DNA of 64,000 nt from Climacium dendroides. Taxonomy: Eukaryota; Streptophyta; Bryopsida; Hypnales; Climaciaceae. Where the stretch lies: assembly GCA_950106755.1 (NCBI GenBank), contig OX467091.1:17873538-17937537 (forward strand), read 5' to 3'. The position numbers and the translations under genes were made by a program. The notes below the pieces were generated by a model. It saw only the letters and a program-made list of their open reading frames with translations, did no database searches and was not told the DNA's origin. Shown here one piece after another: positions 44,816 through 56,700 of this stretch (its first letter is position 1; each line of letters begins with the position of its first letter).

Positions 44816-47800
44816 ATGAGTAACGAGCGGAAGGTTATCGAGTTGGAGAAAGGATGGGCCTTCATGCTGAAAGGCATCACCAAGCTGAAGAATATACTGG
44901 AGGGCGTGCAGGAGCAGTTCAGCTCCGAGGAATACATGCTCCTTTACACGTATCCAGAAGTTCGATCAATTGAGATGATTTTTGAATTTAGGTTTTGCGA
45001 AATTTGTAATCAGCTGCGTGCGATGTTATGATTGTTTTCAAGTGGCCTTTTCGATGCTACGTTGTCCCAAATGAAAATTGCGTTTATTTTGTTGACACGC
45101 GAGAGAGGCAGGAAATAGCAATTGCTTGTTCTGTGGTGCAAGATCCGGTATTGTGTTGTGAGACTTGAAAGAGAATTTAGTGAGGACATAGAACATCTGT
45201 GGGCGTATGGAGGCGAAATTGTTCATGTGTATTTGTTCTTGGGTGAATTCCTTAATGCCTTTTCAACAGGACCATCTACAACATGTGTACGCAGAAGCCT
45301 CCGCAGGATTACTCTCAGCAGCTTTATGATCGGTATAGAGAGTCTTTTGAGGACTATATTAAATCGAAGGTTCGCATCCCTCTCTTTCCTCTGGACTCGT
45401 TCCTTGATATTGTCGGCTATTCGGAATCGAGACAATTGCGATTCTTTCGTTTGCAAACCTTTTGCGTAAACTCTTGCGTGTCAAACCTATGGATTCAAGT
45501 GGCCTTCGTAATGGCATTTTTGTAACGCAAACGGCGAAGCTTGTAAAATGGTGAACTCTTCCGGCGTTCTAATCTGCATTATTTGGCCGTGTAGGTGTTA
45601 CCTGCTCTTAGGGAAAAGCATGAGGAATTCATGCTGAAAGAGCTCGTGAAGCGATGGGACAACCACAAAATTATGGTCCGATGGCTGTCCCGTTTTTTCA
45701 ATTACCTCGATCGATACTTCATTGCGAGGAGATCGCTTCCAGCTCTGAGCGACGTGGGGCTCATGACCTTCCGCGACCTGGTATGTAGTTTGTGATACAG
45801 CCTTCATCATTTTGGTGCATGCAGCATTTTTGAACGTAGAGGGGGGATTCCTGCCTGTTGAGAAGACTGGGAGGCCGGCTATTCGCATCCACACCAATGA
45901 ACTTCTATGCATGACAGCAAGATGCTGGAACAATGATTTCCATCCTTTTGATCAACCTCTGCATTTTGTAGAGTGGAGTTGATAAGGGTTCAATGATCAT
46001 GGTAGTGCCTGTCAATGAGGGGTCGGCTCCTCGCTATTTGTGAGACGATCCTTGTTCGGATTCCCCTTCTACTTATCCACGACAGTGTTCTGGGTTTCAA
46101 CTTGAGATTTTGATCCCCGATCTGTAGTTCCTGTGGAAACATGACCCCTTAGCCTTTTGTGTCTTCGGGTCGATCAGGGTTCTCTCCGTCCGTGGTGTGT
46201 TGGTTGCCGTATCGTTGGTGGTCTCATGAGCGCCTTTTTTGACGCGCAGGTGTATGCGGAGATGAAGATCAACGTGAAGGATGCAGTAATTGCACTGGTG
46301 AGTTGTTGAATTTCCGACGTTATCTGCTTGTGTCGCGGTTCGGCCTGGGTGTGCGACCGCATGCTGAGAGCTTTTTTGGTTTTGTCCAGGTGGATCGTGA
46401 GCGCGAAGGCGAGCAAATCGATCGTGCCCTTCTGAAGAACGTCCTGGGCATCTTCGTTGAGATTGGAATGGGTAATATGGATGCGTATGAGGCCGACTTT
46501 GAGACCTCTATGCTCCAAGACACCGCTGCTTATTATTCCCGCAAGGCCGCTTCGTGGATCGAAGAGGATTCGTGTCCCGACTACATGCTGAAGGCTGAGG
46601 AATGTTTGAAGAGGGAGAAGGAACGGGTTGGTCACTACTTGCATGCCAGCAGTGAGCAGAAATTGCTGGAGAAAGTTCAGCAGGAGTTGCTGACGCAGTA
46701 CGAGTCCCAGTTACTCGAGAAGGAGCATTCGGGTTGCCATACTCTTTTACGAGATGACAAGGTCGACGATCTTTCGAGAATGTATCGTCTTTTCTCGCGA
46801 GTTCCGAAGGGGTTGGAACCCGTGGCGAGCATATTCAGGCAGCATGTGACAGATGAGGGCACTGCCCTGGTGAAGCAAGCCGAAGATGCCGCCAGCAACA
46901 AGAAAGCCGAGAAGAAAGACACTGTGGGTGTTCAAGAGCAGGCGTTTGTGCGTAAGGTGATTGAGTTACACGACATGTATTTGCAGTACGTAAGCGAGTG
47001 CTTCGTGAATCACTCCCTTTTCCACAAGGCTTTGAAAGAAGCTTTTGAAGTGTTTTGCAATAAGGGTGTGGCGGGCAGCACGAGTGCCGAGCTCCTGGCC
47101 ACTTTTTGTGATAATTTGTTGAAGAAGGGTGGAAGTGAGAAGCTGAGCGACGAAGCCATCGAAGATACTCTGGAGAAGGTGATCGATGTCGTCATCTCTG
47201 CTTTCTGAGTGTGGTCGTTGAGTTTCTCGTCAGGCCTTCGGTAGATGCCGCCGAATCCCTGTGCGCGTTGATTGTCTGTCGGCCAGTCCCTTTCAGTTGA
47301 TTGAGGAGTCTGCTTGAATTACTCCTTGGGCTTGATGTGTCTCGTGCATTTAACTTGTTGTCGCTGTAGCCCCCCCCCCCTCGACCAAGCTTGGTTCGTT
47401 GTAGTTTTCTTCTGTTCTCATTCTTCATCTGATGACTATTTTGGTGCGAGTGCAGGTGGTGAAGCTTCTTGCGTACATCAGCGATAAGGATCTGTTCGCG
47501 GAGTTTTACAGGTGAGTTTGACCGGTTTCTTGTATTTTCCTTCTGTGATGGCTGCGTAGTTTTTCCCCGACCAGTATGTTTTCTTGAGTCGCCTTTTCGC
47601 AAGATTGGTCCGATACGATTGTTGTTCTTAGCCGTGAACGCTGGATTGTCGCGACACACGATGGCTTTCACAACCTGTTAATTTCTGGGTTTCTTTTATC
47701 AGCCAGTGATTCTTCAAATGTTTGACGTCTTGTTTTGTCCATGGTTGTAGGAAGAAATTGGCCCGAAGGCTCCTGTTTGACAAGAGCGCCAACGATGACC

Positions 47801-49654
47801 ATGAGCGCAGCATCTTGACGAAGTTGAAACAGCAGTGTGGAGGGCAGTTCACCTCCAAGATGGAGGGCATGGTAAGTCCCGGGTTCCTTGTTTCAACTGG
47901 TTTCCTCCGCCTGCGTGATTTTGCTTTGTGTTCATTGAAGTGCTGAAGTTGAGGTTGAAGTGCTGAGAAGGGGTGTTTGACCCTTGTCCCGCTTTTGACG
48001 TCGGCCATGCCCCCATTTGCAGGTGACGGATCTGACCCTTGCACGCGAGAATCAAACGAACTTCGAGGAGTATTTGGCGGAGAATACGTCGTCCAATCCA
48101 GGCATTGACCTGACAGTGACCGTTCTTACCACCGGGTTTTGGCCGAGCTATAAGTCTTCGGACCTGGCTTTACCGGCGGAGATGGTTAGTTTTCCCGTGT
48201 CCTGCGTGCTTTTTTGATGTGGTGGAGGCATGCCATGCGTCCGGTGAGCTGGAACGCTGTAAATGGTGATAGGATGTTTTTCGTCCGTGCTTATGAAGGT
48301 GGAGGTTTTCCTTTTGTATGCACTTGTTTTCTTTGGATAGTTGGTCGTCCACATTTTTCCGTGGGTCTCCCTCCGTGCTGGCTTGATGTGGTGTTTCGCA
48401 CGCAGGTGAAGTGCGTTGAAGTGTTCAAGGAGTTTTACCAGACGAAAACCAAGCATCGGAAGCTGACTTGGATCTATTCTTTGGGAACTTGTAACATAAC
48501 TGGAAAGTTCGACACCAAGCCGATCGAGCTCATCGTGACGACGTATCAGGTACGATCTGTCGAGTGTTGCATTTCTTTTCTCCTGGGTCCTCGAGGTTCT
48601 GGGATTCTTGTGGGTGTCTGTCGTCTTTCCGAGTGTTGGAGTGTAATTTCCGGAGTGTGCTTCTGTCGGGATAATTTTGGTTTGGTTTCCGGGCATATTT
48701 GCGTTGCGTGTTTTTGGACGTTTCTTTCCTTTTGTTATTGCAGGTCCGTCGTCTTATTCGCGCCTGCAATTTCCTCTCGTGGTGTCGTGCAGGCTGCGGT
48801 GCTTTTGTTATTTAATGCTGAGGATAGGCTGAGCTACAACGATATCAAGAATCAGCTGAACCTGACGGATGAGGATATCGTTCGATTGTTGCACTCGTTG
48901 TCGTGTGCGAAGTACAAGATTCTGAACAAGGACCCCAACACCCGGACTGTGGGTCAAAGTGACAGCTTTGAATTTAATACCAAGTTCACGGACAAGATGA
49001 GACGTATCAAGGTATGTGAGCTTTTTCGTGTTGGTCGTCGTTGCGTAGGCCGACGCGCGTCGTGTGGCAGTTCTTCCTGGTTGGTCTGCTCGTTTGCGTG
49101 TGACGCAGGTACGCTGCAGTGGATTGCAGCAGAGATGTGTATGACTTGGTCGGCCTTGTGCCTTTTTGAGTTCATTTCCATTTTGCGTGTATGCTGAGCG
49201 TGTTTGGTGTTCCGTCAGATCCCATTGCCGCCCATGGACGAAAAGAAGAAGGTGATCGAGGATGTGGACAAGGACCGTCGTTACGCCATTGATGCCTCGA
49301 TTGTAAGGATCATGAAAAGTCGGAAACAGTTGCCTCATCAGCAACTCGTTTCTGAATGTGTTGAGCAGCTTGGGCGGATGTTCAAGGTGTGGCTTCGATT
49401 CCCGATGGTGCCCTGGATTTCATTTCTGTGTTGGTGTAGTTCTTTGTAGTTCCTGCTTGTAGTGTTTTTGAATGGGTGGGCCGTGTTGGATTGTTTTGAA
49501 TGTGAAACCCTTGTGCTGACGTGATGGGGTTTTTTCCGTTGGTTTTGTCCAGCCGGATTTCAAGGTGATCAAGAAGCGAGTTGAGGACCTGATTGCTCGT
49601 GAATATCTGGAGCGAGACAAGGAGAACCCCAACATCTTTAAATACGTGGCCTAG
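44816..49654 (+). CDS. CUL1: Cullin-1, scaffold of SCF ubiquitin ligases (12 coding exons)
   Basis: Cullin-1 holds SKP1/F-box substrate adaptors at its N-terminus and the RING protein RBX1 at its C-terminus. Exons: 44,816-44,949; 45,270-45,369; 45,595-45,780; 46,250-46,297; 46,390-47,178; 47,456-47,511; 47,751-47,871; 48,023-48,184; 48,406-48,549; 48,793-49,011; 49,219-49,386; 49,553-49,654. All introns are GT-AG, phases agree, and the total is 742 residues, against about 738-744 in land plants. The start has the plant cullin-1 signature ([19 protein letters not shown]). The cullin-homology domain includes L-A-R-R-L-L-F and G-F-W-P-S-Y. The winged-helix end has the neddylation block I-V-R-I-M-K-S-R-K with its modifiable Lys, and the protein ends Y-V-A. 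No break was found. It is the only clearly intact host gene here. Introns are short (about 90-470 bp). Intron 5 has an 11-C run at 47,370. Confidence 0.97.
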
Positions 49655-50585
49655 ATAGTTTCGTTCTTTCGATAGTGGTAGTCTTTTGTTCGTTCCAACT
49701 CCTACTCAGCTTAGAACTTGTAGGATGATTCGGTTTCCGGTGGGGGAGGGGCTCCTGCGCCGGTTGCTTGCGAGGTTGTGTTGCCCGTCATTTGATAGGA
49801 GGGTACGAAGTGGTTGCCGCTTTTAGTGGAAGTGGCGTTTATGTAGGAAGAGACCAACGAATGGGAAGGATATAAATGAACGTCCCGGGAACTGGGCCTG
49901 TGTATCTGTACATTCCGCTTAGCAGCAAGCGCAGTGCCGCTGTTAAGTTATTAGCTTGGAGTCACTTGCAAGAGTGATTTGTATGGTGACTTGACTTCTC
50001 TCTTTCTGCTCCTCAGTCCCAGTCGAGCTTCATATGTAAAGGTATGTTTCCAATATTGCAGGCCCCGAGGTCTGCTTGCACATATTTGAGTATCTCTGTC
50101 TATTCCCTGTTTGTTGTACCTGCGTCGCTGTACGAGTGGTAGCTTTTGGATCTTGGGTGTCGTGTTTCGTGACGGAGGTGCGTTGTGGGGCTTGAGGAAT
50201 TCGGCTGTTGTGTTGGAAGTTTAAGTTGGTTTCGGCGACAATTAGGAAGGGGAGTAGTTGCTTTGCACTCATCGTCAACACTACAAGAGAAAGGGGTGAA
50301 AGGGGTGCTTGTAAAGTATAGTCCTAGACATAAGTTAATACATAATGTTTTTTAAGGAGATTTTGAGTAAAAGTTTACTAGGAATATATGTGTTCTAGTA
50401 AAATAAAAATTATTGAAAATGCCCTTAAAGGATCATTACTTATTATCTTATGTTTAGGATTATACTTTATAATTCACTTAAAACATCCTTTTTTTTTGAA
50501 GTGCAAGTATATCAACTACTCCCTTATAGCTATGTTATTTGTTGTTTAGGTTTCGTTGTCTTATTTGGGTTTTATTTTTGGTGAA
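49655..50585. other. 3' flank of cullin-1 and intergenic DNA
   Basis: GC stays high to about 50,280, consistent with the 3' untranslated part, then falls. No further coding exon was recognised. No single polyadenylation signal stands out. Confidence 0.4.
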
Positions 50586-50599
50586 GATGAATTATTGCC

Positions 50600-50760
50600 C
50601 CATGTCATAGTTCCATAGTTTGGGAGGATTTACTTCAATTGGTGAGGATGTGTGCCATAGTTCCGTAGTTTGGGAGGATTTACTTCAACTAGTGAGGATG
50701 TATTATTGCTCCGTGCTATAGTTCCATAGTTTCATAGTTCAGGAGGATTTATTTCAATAG
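50600..50760 (+). repeat. ~50-bp tandem repeat, three units
   Basis: The core CATAGTTCCATAGTTTGGGA then GGATTTACTTCAA recurs at about 50,605, 50,654 and 50,717, with small differences. The first two units are closest to each other. Confidence 0.8.
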
Positions 50761-50854
50761 AAGCTCCAAGTGATGATGTAAATAGGACCTTACTAGAAAT
50801 GTGAGTGAGTACCTCATGTAGGGAGCCTCTTGTTGCATAGTTGCTTATTGACTG

Positions 50855-50968
50855 ATGAAATGTAGACTTTAACATTTCCCACTTGCGGACATTAAGGTTA
50901 TTCAATGTTTAATGAAATGTAGACTTTAACATTTTCCACTTGCAGACATTAAGGTTATTCAATGTTTA
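50855..50968 (+). repeat. 57-bp tandem duplication
   Basis: The unit starting ATGAAATGTAGACTTTAACA and ending ATTCAATGTTTA is present twice end to end (50,855-50,911 and 50,912-50,968), with only two or three differences. Confidence 0.9.
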
Positions 50969-51289
50969 CTTGTTCAAAATTTGGGTATTATTTTTCACCT
51001 TAAAGCTTGAAGAACCCCTAATGTTGGATTGTTGGATGTAAGAGAATCCATATACAAGTATGGAACTTCTCTTAGTGCATCTTCTATTAATGCATAACTG
51101 CCACATATGCAATTAGTGAAGGATCCCAAGTTCAAGCACTTTTTCTGAAGAGCAATGTAGTTCCAACATTAGTTAGGTGGCCATTACTACGCCTCTCTTA
51201 CTGCATAGTCCTGGCACGCCTCTCTTACTGCACTCATTGAGATTCTACTGCACTCATTGAGATTCTACCTGTAGTACTCTGGGTTTCCT

Positions 51290-51620
51290 CCTCTGTAGTG
51301 AAGAGTAGCCCTGCAATGGACTGGATTGCTTGAGGTCCTGGCAAACTCCCAAGCGAGCTTAGTTTCAACGGGATCCATCAGCAAGAGACTTGATGAAAGC
51401 TTACATTGCTCATATCCCCGAGAAAGCGAGCAACTTCCCATGGGCAAGATGATGACCTTGTTAAAGCGTCTGGCTTCTTGAATCCTGCAGCTGGTGTTGC
51501 AGGATTGCTGACTTCTGTGCAATCGTACCGCTACTTTGGAATGTTGTTGAATAGCTGGATGAAGACTCCCAACTTGCCTCTATAGAAGAGGAGAGCAGGC
51601 TTCCCGAATTGCCTGCCAGT
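51290..51620. repeat. Dispersed repeat, copy 1
   Basis: This block shares a long colinear similarity with 54,310-54,625: GCAATGGA-TGGATG, then GGCAAACT-CCAA, then GATTTGATGAAAG-TTACAT, then AAGATGATGAC-TTGT, then CTTCTTGAATC. It is clearly diverged. The two copies share an orientation and neither has a coding frame, so this is an old non-coding element family. Confidence 0.7.
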
Positions 51621-51978
51621 GGCCTGCACTGCCATTAAGATCATGAAGCAACCGAAGCTTACAACCCTAACTCAGGTAGCGCACAAAATTGATTATAAGT
51701 ATAAACTCCCCTGCAGGCACAATGAAAAATAGTATCATAATTCAAACCTGTAATAGAAATTCTTGAAAGCTGAACGAGAAGCTTACAATCCTTTAAGTGA
51801 GCGGATTCCCACTTCACCGCTTCTCTGAAAGTAACGATCTGCCTCCTTCCTGCTATGAAGCTCCAACTCCCCAGACCCTAATTCGATCAAGGCCAGCGAG
51901 TTACAGGTGCAAGGACTTCTACCGACAGCACATGGCAGTTTCCAACAAACTGGGGTGAAAGAGCTTCCAACATTGCCG

Positions 51979-52491
51979 TCAACAACCTTTCAGATGACTA
52001 CAGCATCGTAGGTGGGCACAATCTCTCGACACAAGTTCCCCAAATTCACTCTCCAATAGGGGATCGACACTAATTATTTTCAAATGGTTGATAAGCGCAG
52101 CAGTTGATTGATTCTTCAAACTCTGCAGAGTCACCAAACAAGCAGAGTAGGCAGGCAGCAGTTGTTTGTTCCGCAGTGAGCTTTCCACCCGCAGTGAAGA
52201 TGTAGTGTGCCAGGGCCGAGGCACATTCCATGAGATCAGAAACTCTATCCAAGTGATAACAACGAGTAAGCTCATGGCCAGGCACACTACCCAGGGCCAA
52301 AATATTAGCACACAGAAGCATAGTATAAAAGCATCAAACAAAACCGCAATTGCAAAAACCATAGAGAAAATCGTTAGAAGCATGAGGGTCATGCATAGTT
52401 CAATTACAAATTCTGAACCTCTCCCTTGTCTCAAACTATGACATTGTCCATCATTCTTGCCTTCCTTGTCTGTGTGCCAAAAGGTTTCCAA
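51979..52491 (-). CDS. Hypothetical membrane-type ORF, doubtful
   Basis: A 170-codon minus-strand frame has three closely spaced hydrophobic stretches at about residues 30-90 (rich in Leu, Val, Phe) and a Cys-rich C-terminus. I do not recognise the family, and there is no neighbouring exon that would extend it. It might be a small membrane protein, an exon of an undetected gene, or chance in AT-rich DNA. Confidence 0.2.
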   Translation of the reverse strand: METFWHTDKEGKNDGQCHSLRQGRGSEFVIELCMTLMLLTIFSMVFAIAVLFDAFILCFCVLIFWPWVVCLAMSLLVVITWIEFLISWNVPRPWHTTSSLRVESSLRNKQLLPAYSACLVTLQSLKNQSTAALINHLKIISVDPLLESEFGELVSRDCAHLRCCSHLKGC

Positions 52492-53179
52492 ACGCCTACT
52501 TCCACGGCCTAGTGCCCTATGTAGTCCTACACCTACAACACATCAAAACACCACATTTCTCGGTTGCGTTGTCAAATTATAAATTTGCATTCCATTATTG
52601 CTTCAAGCATTGTTGGCGTTGGCACTTTCTTCCCTGTACTCCCTCACCACCATGGCTCTCCCTACAGCACCTCTATTTGCGCTCCCTACTTGGTCCTCAA
52701 TCCTACTTTGGACCAGCACAGACTCATGGATTTTAACAATCCCTATTTTGCCGCATTAACACTTGCATTCGCAATTTTGCCTTGGCACTCCGCTTTCGCA
52801 ATTCGGGCCATTAGGGGGAGGGGCTTGTTTGAGCTTGACCCACGGAGGACTACCAACGCTTATAGTTTAAGTCTTGATCCTTCATTGATCCACACCATCT
52901 TTTGGGCTTGGGCTCCATTCACGACCTGTAACTTTCATCCATTCATATTCCAAACTAGATTCTCCTCACGATTCTCCTTTGACTTTTTGGTTGGATTTTG
53001 CATGGGATTATTAGGTGTGTATGCTTTGATGGTTGTTTATTCAAGCTGGATTGTTGGCTTCATTCTTCTTGCTTATTGTAATTGGTTTGTCGGTTTGTTT
53101 TTACACTTCATTTTCCACCATGATTCCATCAATTTTCATCATAATCAATCATTTTCTACTTTAATTTTCCTAGATTACC

Positions 53180-53778
53180 ATGCGCACTCAAACATTGAGC
53201 GATCATGAGAGGGATTTGATTGTGGGAATGTATGAAGGTGGAATCAAATCCAGTCACATTGTTGATTTAATGGGAATGCCACGTTCTACTGTGTCAATAG
53301 TCTTGACAAAATGGAAGAATTCTGAACGTGTTTCTACAACTAAACCTAAATCTCCACCAGCAAAACTCTTAAATCATTCTCTTCAAGACCTAGCTTGGCT
53401 CATCATACAAGATTGGCGTCTCACTTTGGCAACACTTATTGAAACATTTGAAGTTCACCAAAACACCATCCGTAAGTATATATCTGGTGACTTGGATTTG
53501 GAAATCACATTGCTTCAAGAAAATCCTATCTTAGTGTACCACATGGAAATCAGAGATTGGCATTTGCTTGCAATTATTGATAATGAATTGTTGAAGATTG
53601 GAAGAATGTGATTTTGACAAATGAGTCTTCCTTTGAACTTGGCAGAGAAAGTCGATGCATTTGGATTTGCAAATGGAAACCATGAAAGCAGTTTGGAAGG
53701 AAGTTTCTCTTAAGCAATTACAGAACTTGATTGCAAACATACCAGATCGAATTCAAATAGTCATTTTAGCAAAGGTTA
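53180..53778 (+). pseudogene. Tc1/mariner transposase pseudogene with internal deletion
   Basis: The N-terminal part (53,180-53,600) has the paired-like helix-turn-helix regions of Tc1 transposases: L-S-D-H-E-R-D-L-I-V-G-M-Y-E-G-G and M-P-R-S-T-V-S-I-V-L. A frame change follows, then the start of the catalytic domain, D-W-K-N-V-I-L-T-N-E-S-S-F, where the first catalytic Asp is Asn (codon AAT). The reading then jumps directly to the typical C-terminal part, L-Q-N-L-I-A-N-I-P-D-R-I (about 53,715-53,750), so the middle of the catalytic domain, with the second and third acidic residues, is missing. No terminal inverted repeats were identified. Confidence 0.8.
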
Positions 53779-54309
53779 GTAGCATTAGATGGTAGGTACT
53801 AGCACAACAATTCAAAAATGTTATATGATATTCAAGTTTATATGTAAATATTTGTATAGATAATAAACTACTCTTTACTACAATTCCAACGCAATTTGTA
53901 GTTTGGAAATCTGTTTGTTTTTGGCTGTAATATGGCTTCTCCAAGTTGTTGAACTTTATAGTAAAACTTGACTACGGTCCAAAATTTGTAATTGAACTGG
54001 AACTAACTAAACGACACAAGGAGCATGTGAAGGAAACTCCACAAAGCCAATCCAAGAGGGTGAAGGAACCAAGGGTTGGCTAGTAGGGAAAATTGAAGAC
54101 TAGAGTAGAAATTGGTGGATTCTTTGACATGGATAACATACTCCTCTACTTACATCTTCTTACAAAGCTCCATGGCAACATTAATCTCTCCGTGATAGTA
54201 TTACCAACAATTCCCTACTCTTGAAGCAAATAGAACTTTGATCTCAAACTCTAATTTGGAATAGAAGTCATCCGAATCCAAGTACTAAAGATAAAACTCT
54301 TCCTAATCA

Positions 54310-54625
54310 AGCATAGCCAGCAATGGATTGGATGAGGCTCTATTTGAAGTAAGCACTACTTTTGGCAAACTACCAACTGAGCTTTGTTTCAACCAGACCC
54401 ATCAACAGGAGATTTGATGAAAGTTTACATAGCCCATATTTCTGAGAAAGCAATTGACTTCCCATGAACTAGTGATGCCAAATTAAAGATGATGACATTG
54501 TCAAAGCCTCTAATTTCTTGAATCTTGCAGTTGATCATGGAAAAATTGTTGAATTGTGTGCAACTAGTGCTTGGTGTATTGCCATGTTGAAATGCTATTG
54601 AGGAAGACTTCATCTACTGATTAAC
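54310..54625. repeat. Dispersed repeat, copy 2
   Basis: Colinear and same-strand counterpart of 51,290-51,620, diverged by many substitutions and small indels. Confidence 0.7.
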
Positions 54626-54629
54626 TACG

Positions 54630-55390
54630 GTGCCATTAGATTGTCTCATGTGTGATTACAAGAGGAAGCAATATTTGAGCCTTTAAGTTTTTGAAACTTA
54701 AAAGTTTGCCTAGAAAGCATTGGTCCAAAACTAATGGTTGGGAGATGAGTGAGCATTTGCATGCTTCCATACAGTCTACATACATTGTATCCATTAGTGC
54801 CGACAAGGTCATAAGGGTGGACAACACCTATTGGGTTGGGATTTATATTTATGCCATGGACAACTAGGAGAAGAAGCCGCACCTCTATTTTTCTTGTATC
54901 TCTAAAGGTGGCATAGTCAATTACCTAACTATTGTCATTATACATGCTTTTTTAGAAAAATGTGGTTTTACTCATGGCCAATAGATTCTAAACTTGTGTA
55001 CTTTGGGGCTAATGGGGCTTGTACATTTCAAGGCCCCCAAACAAGTGTTATAGCTTAGATTAGGGAGAAATGGGCTCCCTTTATATTGGGAGCTAGTTGT
55101 ATAAGAGTTAGGACATGATCGCCTTGGTGAGGAGAAGTACTTACATGCTCATAGGAGTTGTAGTAATGGATTGACCTTTGTTTTGTTTTTGTACAAACTA
55201 GTTGTAGGAGCGGAAGGAGTAGTCCACAGAAGTTGACAAATCCTCCTTGACTTGGATCTTGTTCTATAGAGACATGCCAGTAGTGCCACAAGTAGCAACA
55301 ATGACGTACTACAACGGCCCTACGTCATAGTGACAGTAATGCGGCATCCAACTAAGCCTGCTAGTACAATCCCAATAAGCACATTAAAAA
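54630..55390. other. AT-rich DNA between transposase relics
   Basis: No recognisable gene. An imperfect palindrome around TGACGTA and TACGTCA lies near 55,303-55,328. Confidence 0.35.
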
Positions 55391-55394
55391 AATA

Positions 55395-56700
55395 GAGACA
55401 CGAACAAACGAGCAATTACAAGGGATCATAGAAGAGGTGGAATCAGGATGTAGCATTAGAGAAATATCTTAGAAGTACAACATACCTTACTCCACACTTA
55501 GAGAGTGGTACTATAGACTGCACACATCATGAAAGCATGGGTTGCCCACCATCTTGATAGTAGAGGAAGAATACAAATTAGTAGACTACATGTTAACAAT
55601 GTGTGATCTAGATTTTGGCTTGATTCTGACTGCATTGAAGTTGTTAAGCTAAAGGTATATAAGATGATGTGCAACAAGTAGACTCCTTTTTGAAATGGCA
55701 TTTTTGACAAAAGTTGAATGAAGTGGTGGAAAAAACACCATCTTGAATTAACTATATGAGTGGCATAGGTCTTTGAAGTGGTACGAGCTCAAGGCTTGAG
55801 CAACAACTCAAAGACATTGTACGACAACTTAGACTTCTTATACTCAATGCACTTATATTTGCCCCACAAAATTTGGAACTACAATGAGATAGGAGTATAG
55901 ACAAGTAGAAATGGAGGCATTTAGGTTATTGTTTGTAGAGGGATACGTTCCGTTCATTGTATAGTGCCTGAAAAGCGCAAATGGTTGTCCATGTTTGTAT
56001 GCATGAATGCAATAAGATGGCCTTTTCGATTGATTATATTGTGAAAGATACAATTCAGATGGGACCTGTTTTTATATCAACATGATACAACCATTCTTTC
56101 TTTCTATATCTTTTGAGACAAATGTGTTAGCAAAAAACATGTTCAACATGTGAACCGGCAATTGCTATGGCTATACAAGAGTAGGTCTGGATGACAGTAG
56201 CTTTATTTGCCAAATGGATAAACCATTTCATTATAAATGTAGAGAATTTAGAAAATATGCATCTAATAGACGTCACTTACTAGTATTGGATGGCCATAAC
56301 AACCATGTCACATTGGAGGTCATTAGCATTGCAGAAGTAGTAGGCCTGGATATAATAAACTAGATTGGTAACTCTTTCTGTACATACATCATACATACTT
56401 TAGCCATTAGACATGAGTGTATTTAAACCTTTCAAGTAGCACTTCAGGACATATCATGACTACTGGAATAGCAAAAATGTTGGTCAGTCACCATCAAAGG
56501 ACATGTTGGCACATTGAATTATCCTAGCATTGAGGAGGGTCTTCTCTTAACAAAAACATTTGCAGTAGCTTTTGAGCCACAAGAATTTGGCCCTTCAACT
56601 AGGAGGCAATCACAAGGCATTGCAAACCATATGAAGTTTATTGTTAGGAAATCAAAGGCCAAAGGTCAATGTTGTCCTCACAAATGCAAGAGCATAAAGA
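55395..56700 (+). pseudogene. pogo-type (DDE_1) transposase pseudogene
   Basis: The N-terminus has a psq-like helix-turn-helix: Q-L-Q-G-I-I-E-E-V-E-S-G, then N-I-P-Y-S-T-L-R (55,410-55,500). A second DNA-binding part begins G-L-P-T-I-L-I-V-E-E-E-Y-K-L-V. The catalytic block L-V-L-D-G-H-N-N-H-V, with its conserved Asp, lies near 56,285-56,315, and the typical Q/P-L-D-M-S-V-F-K-P-F-K block near 56,405-56,435. Many stops and at least three frame changes break the gene. 56,514-56,705 is an open C-terminal fragment in a shifted frame. The family was recognised from the motif order; first and third catalytic positions are not clear. Confidence 0.7.

Noticed and set aside
47370..47380. Run of 11 C bases in cullin-1 intron 5
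   Set aside because: Noted as a possible sequencing-error site; it is intronic and does not affect the gene model.
48808..49344. 178-codon minus-strand frame opposite cullin-1, with similar ones at 47,192-47,671 and 48,148-48,696
   Set aside because: They mirror conserved cullin exons and their introns on the other strand, lack family features and have no splice logic of their own.
52564..53208. 214-codon hydrophobic frame on the + strand
   Set aside because: It overlaps the start of the Tc1 relic in another frame, is Phe/His-rich in a way typical of pyrimidine-rich chance coding, and shows no family motif.
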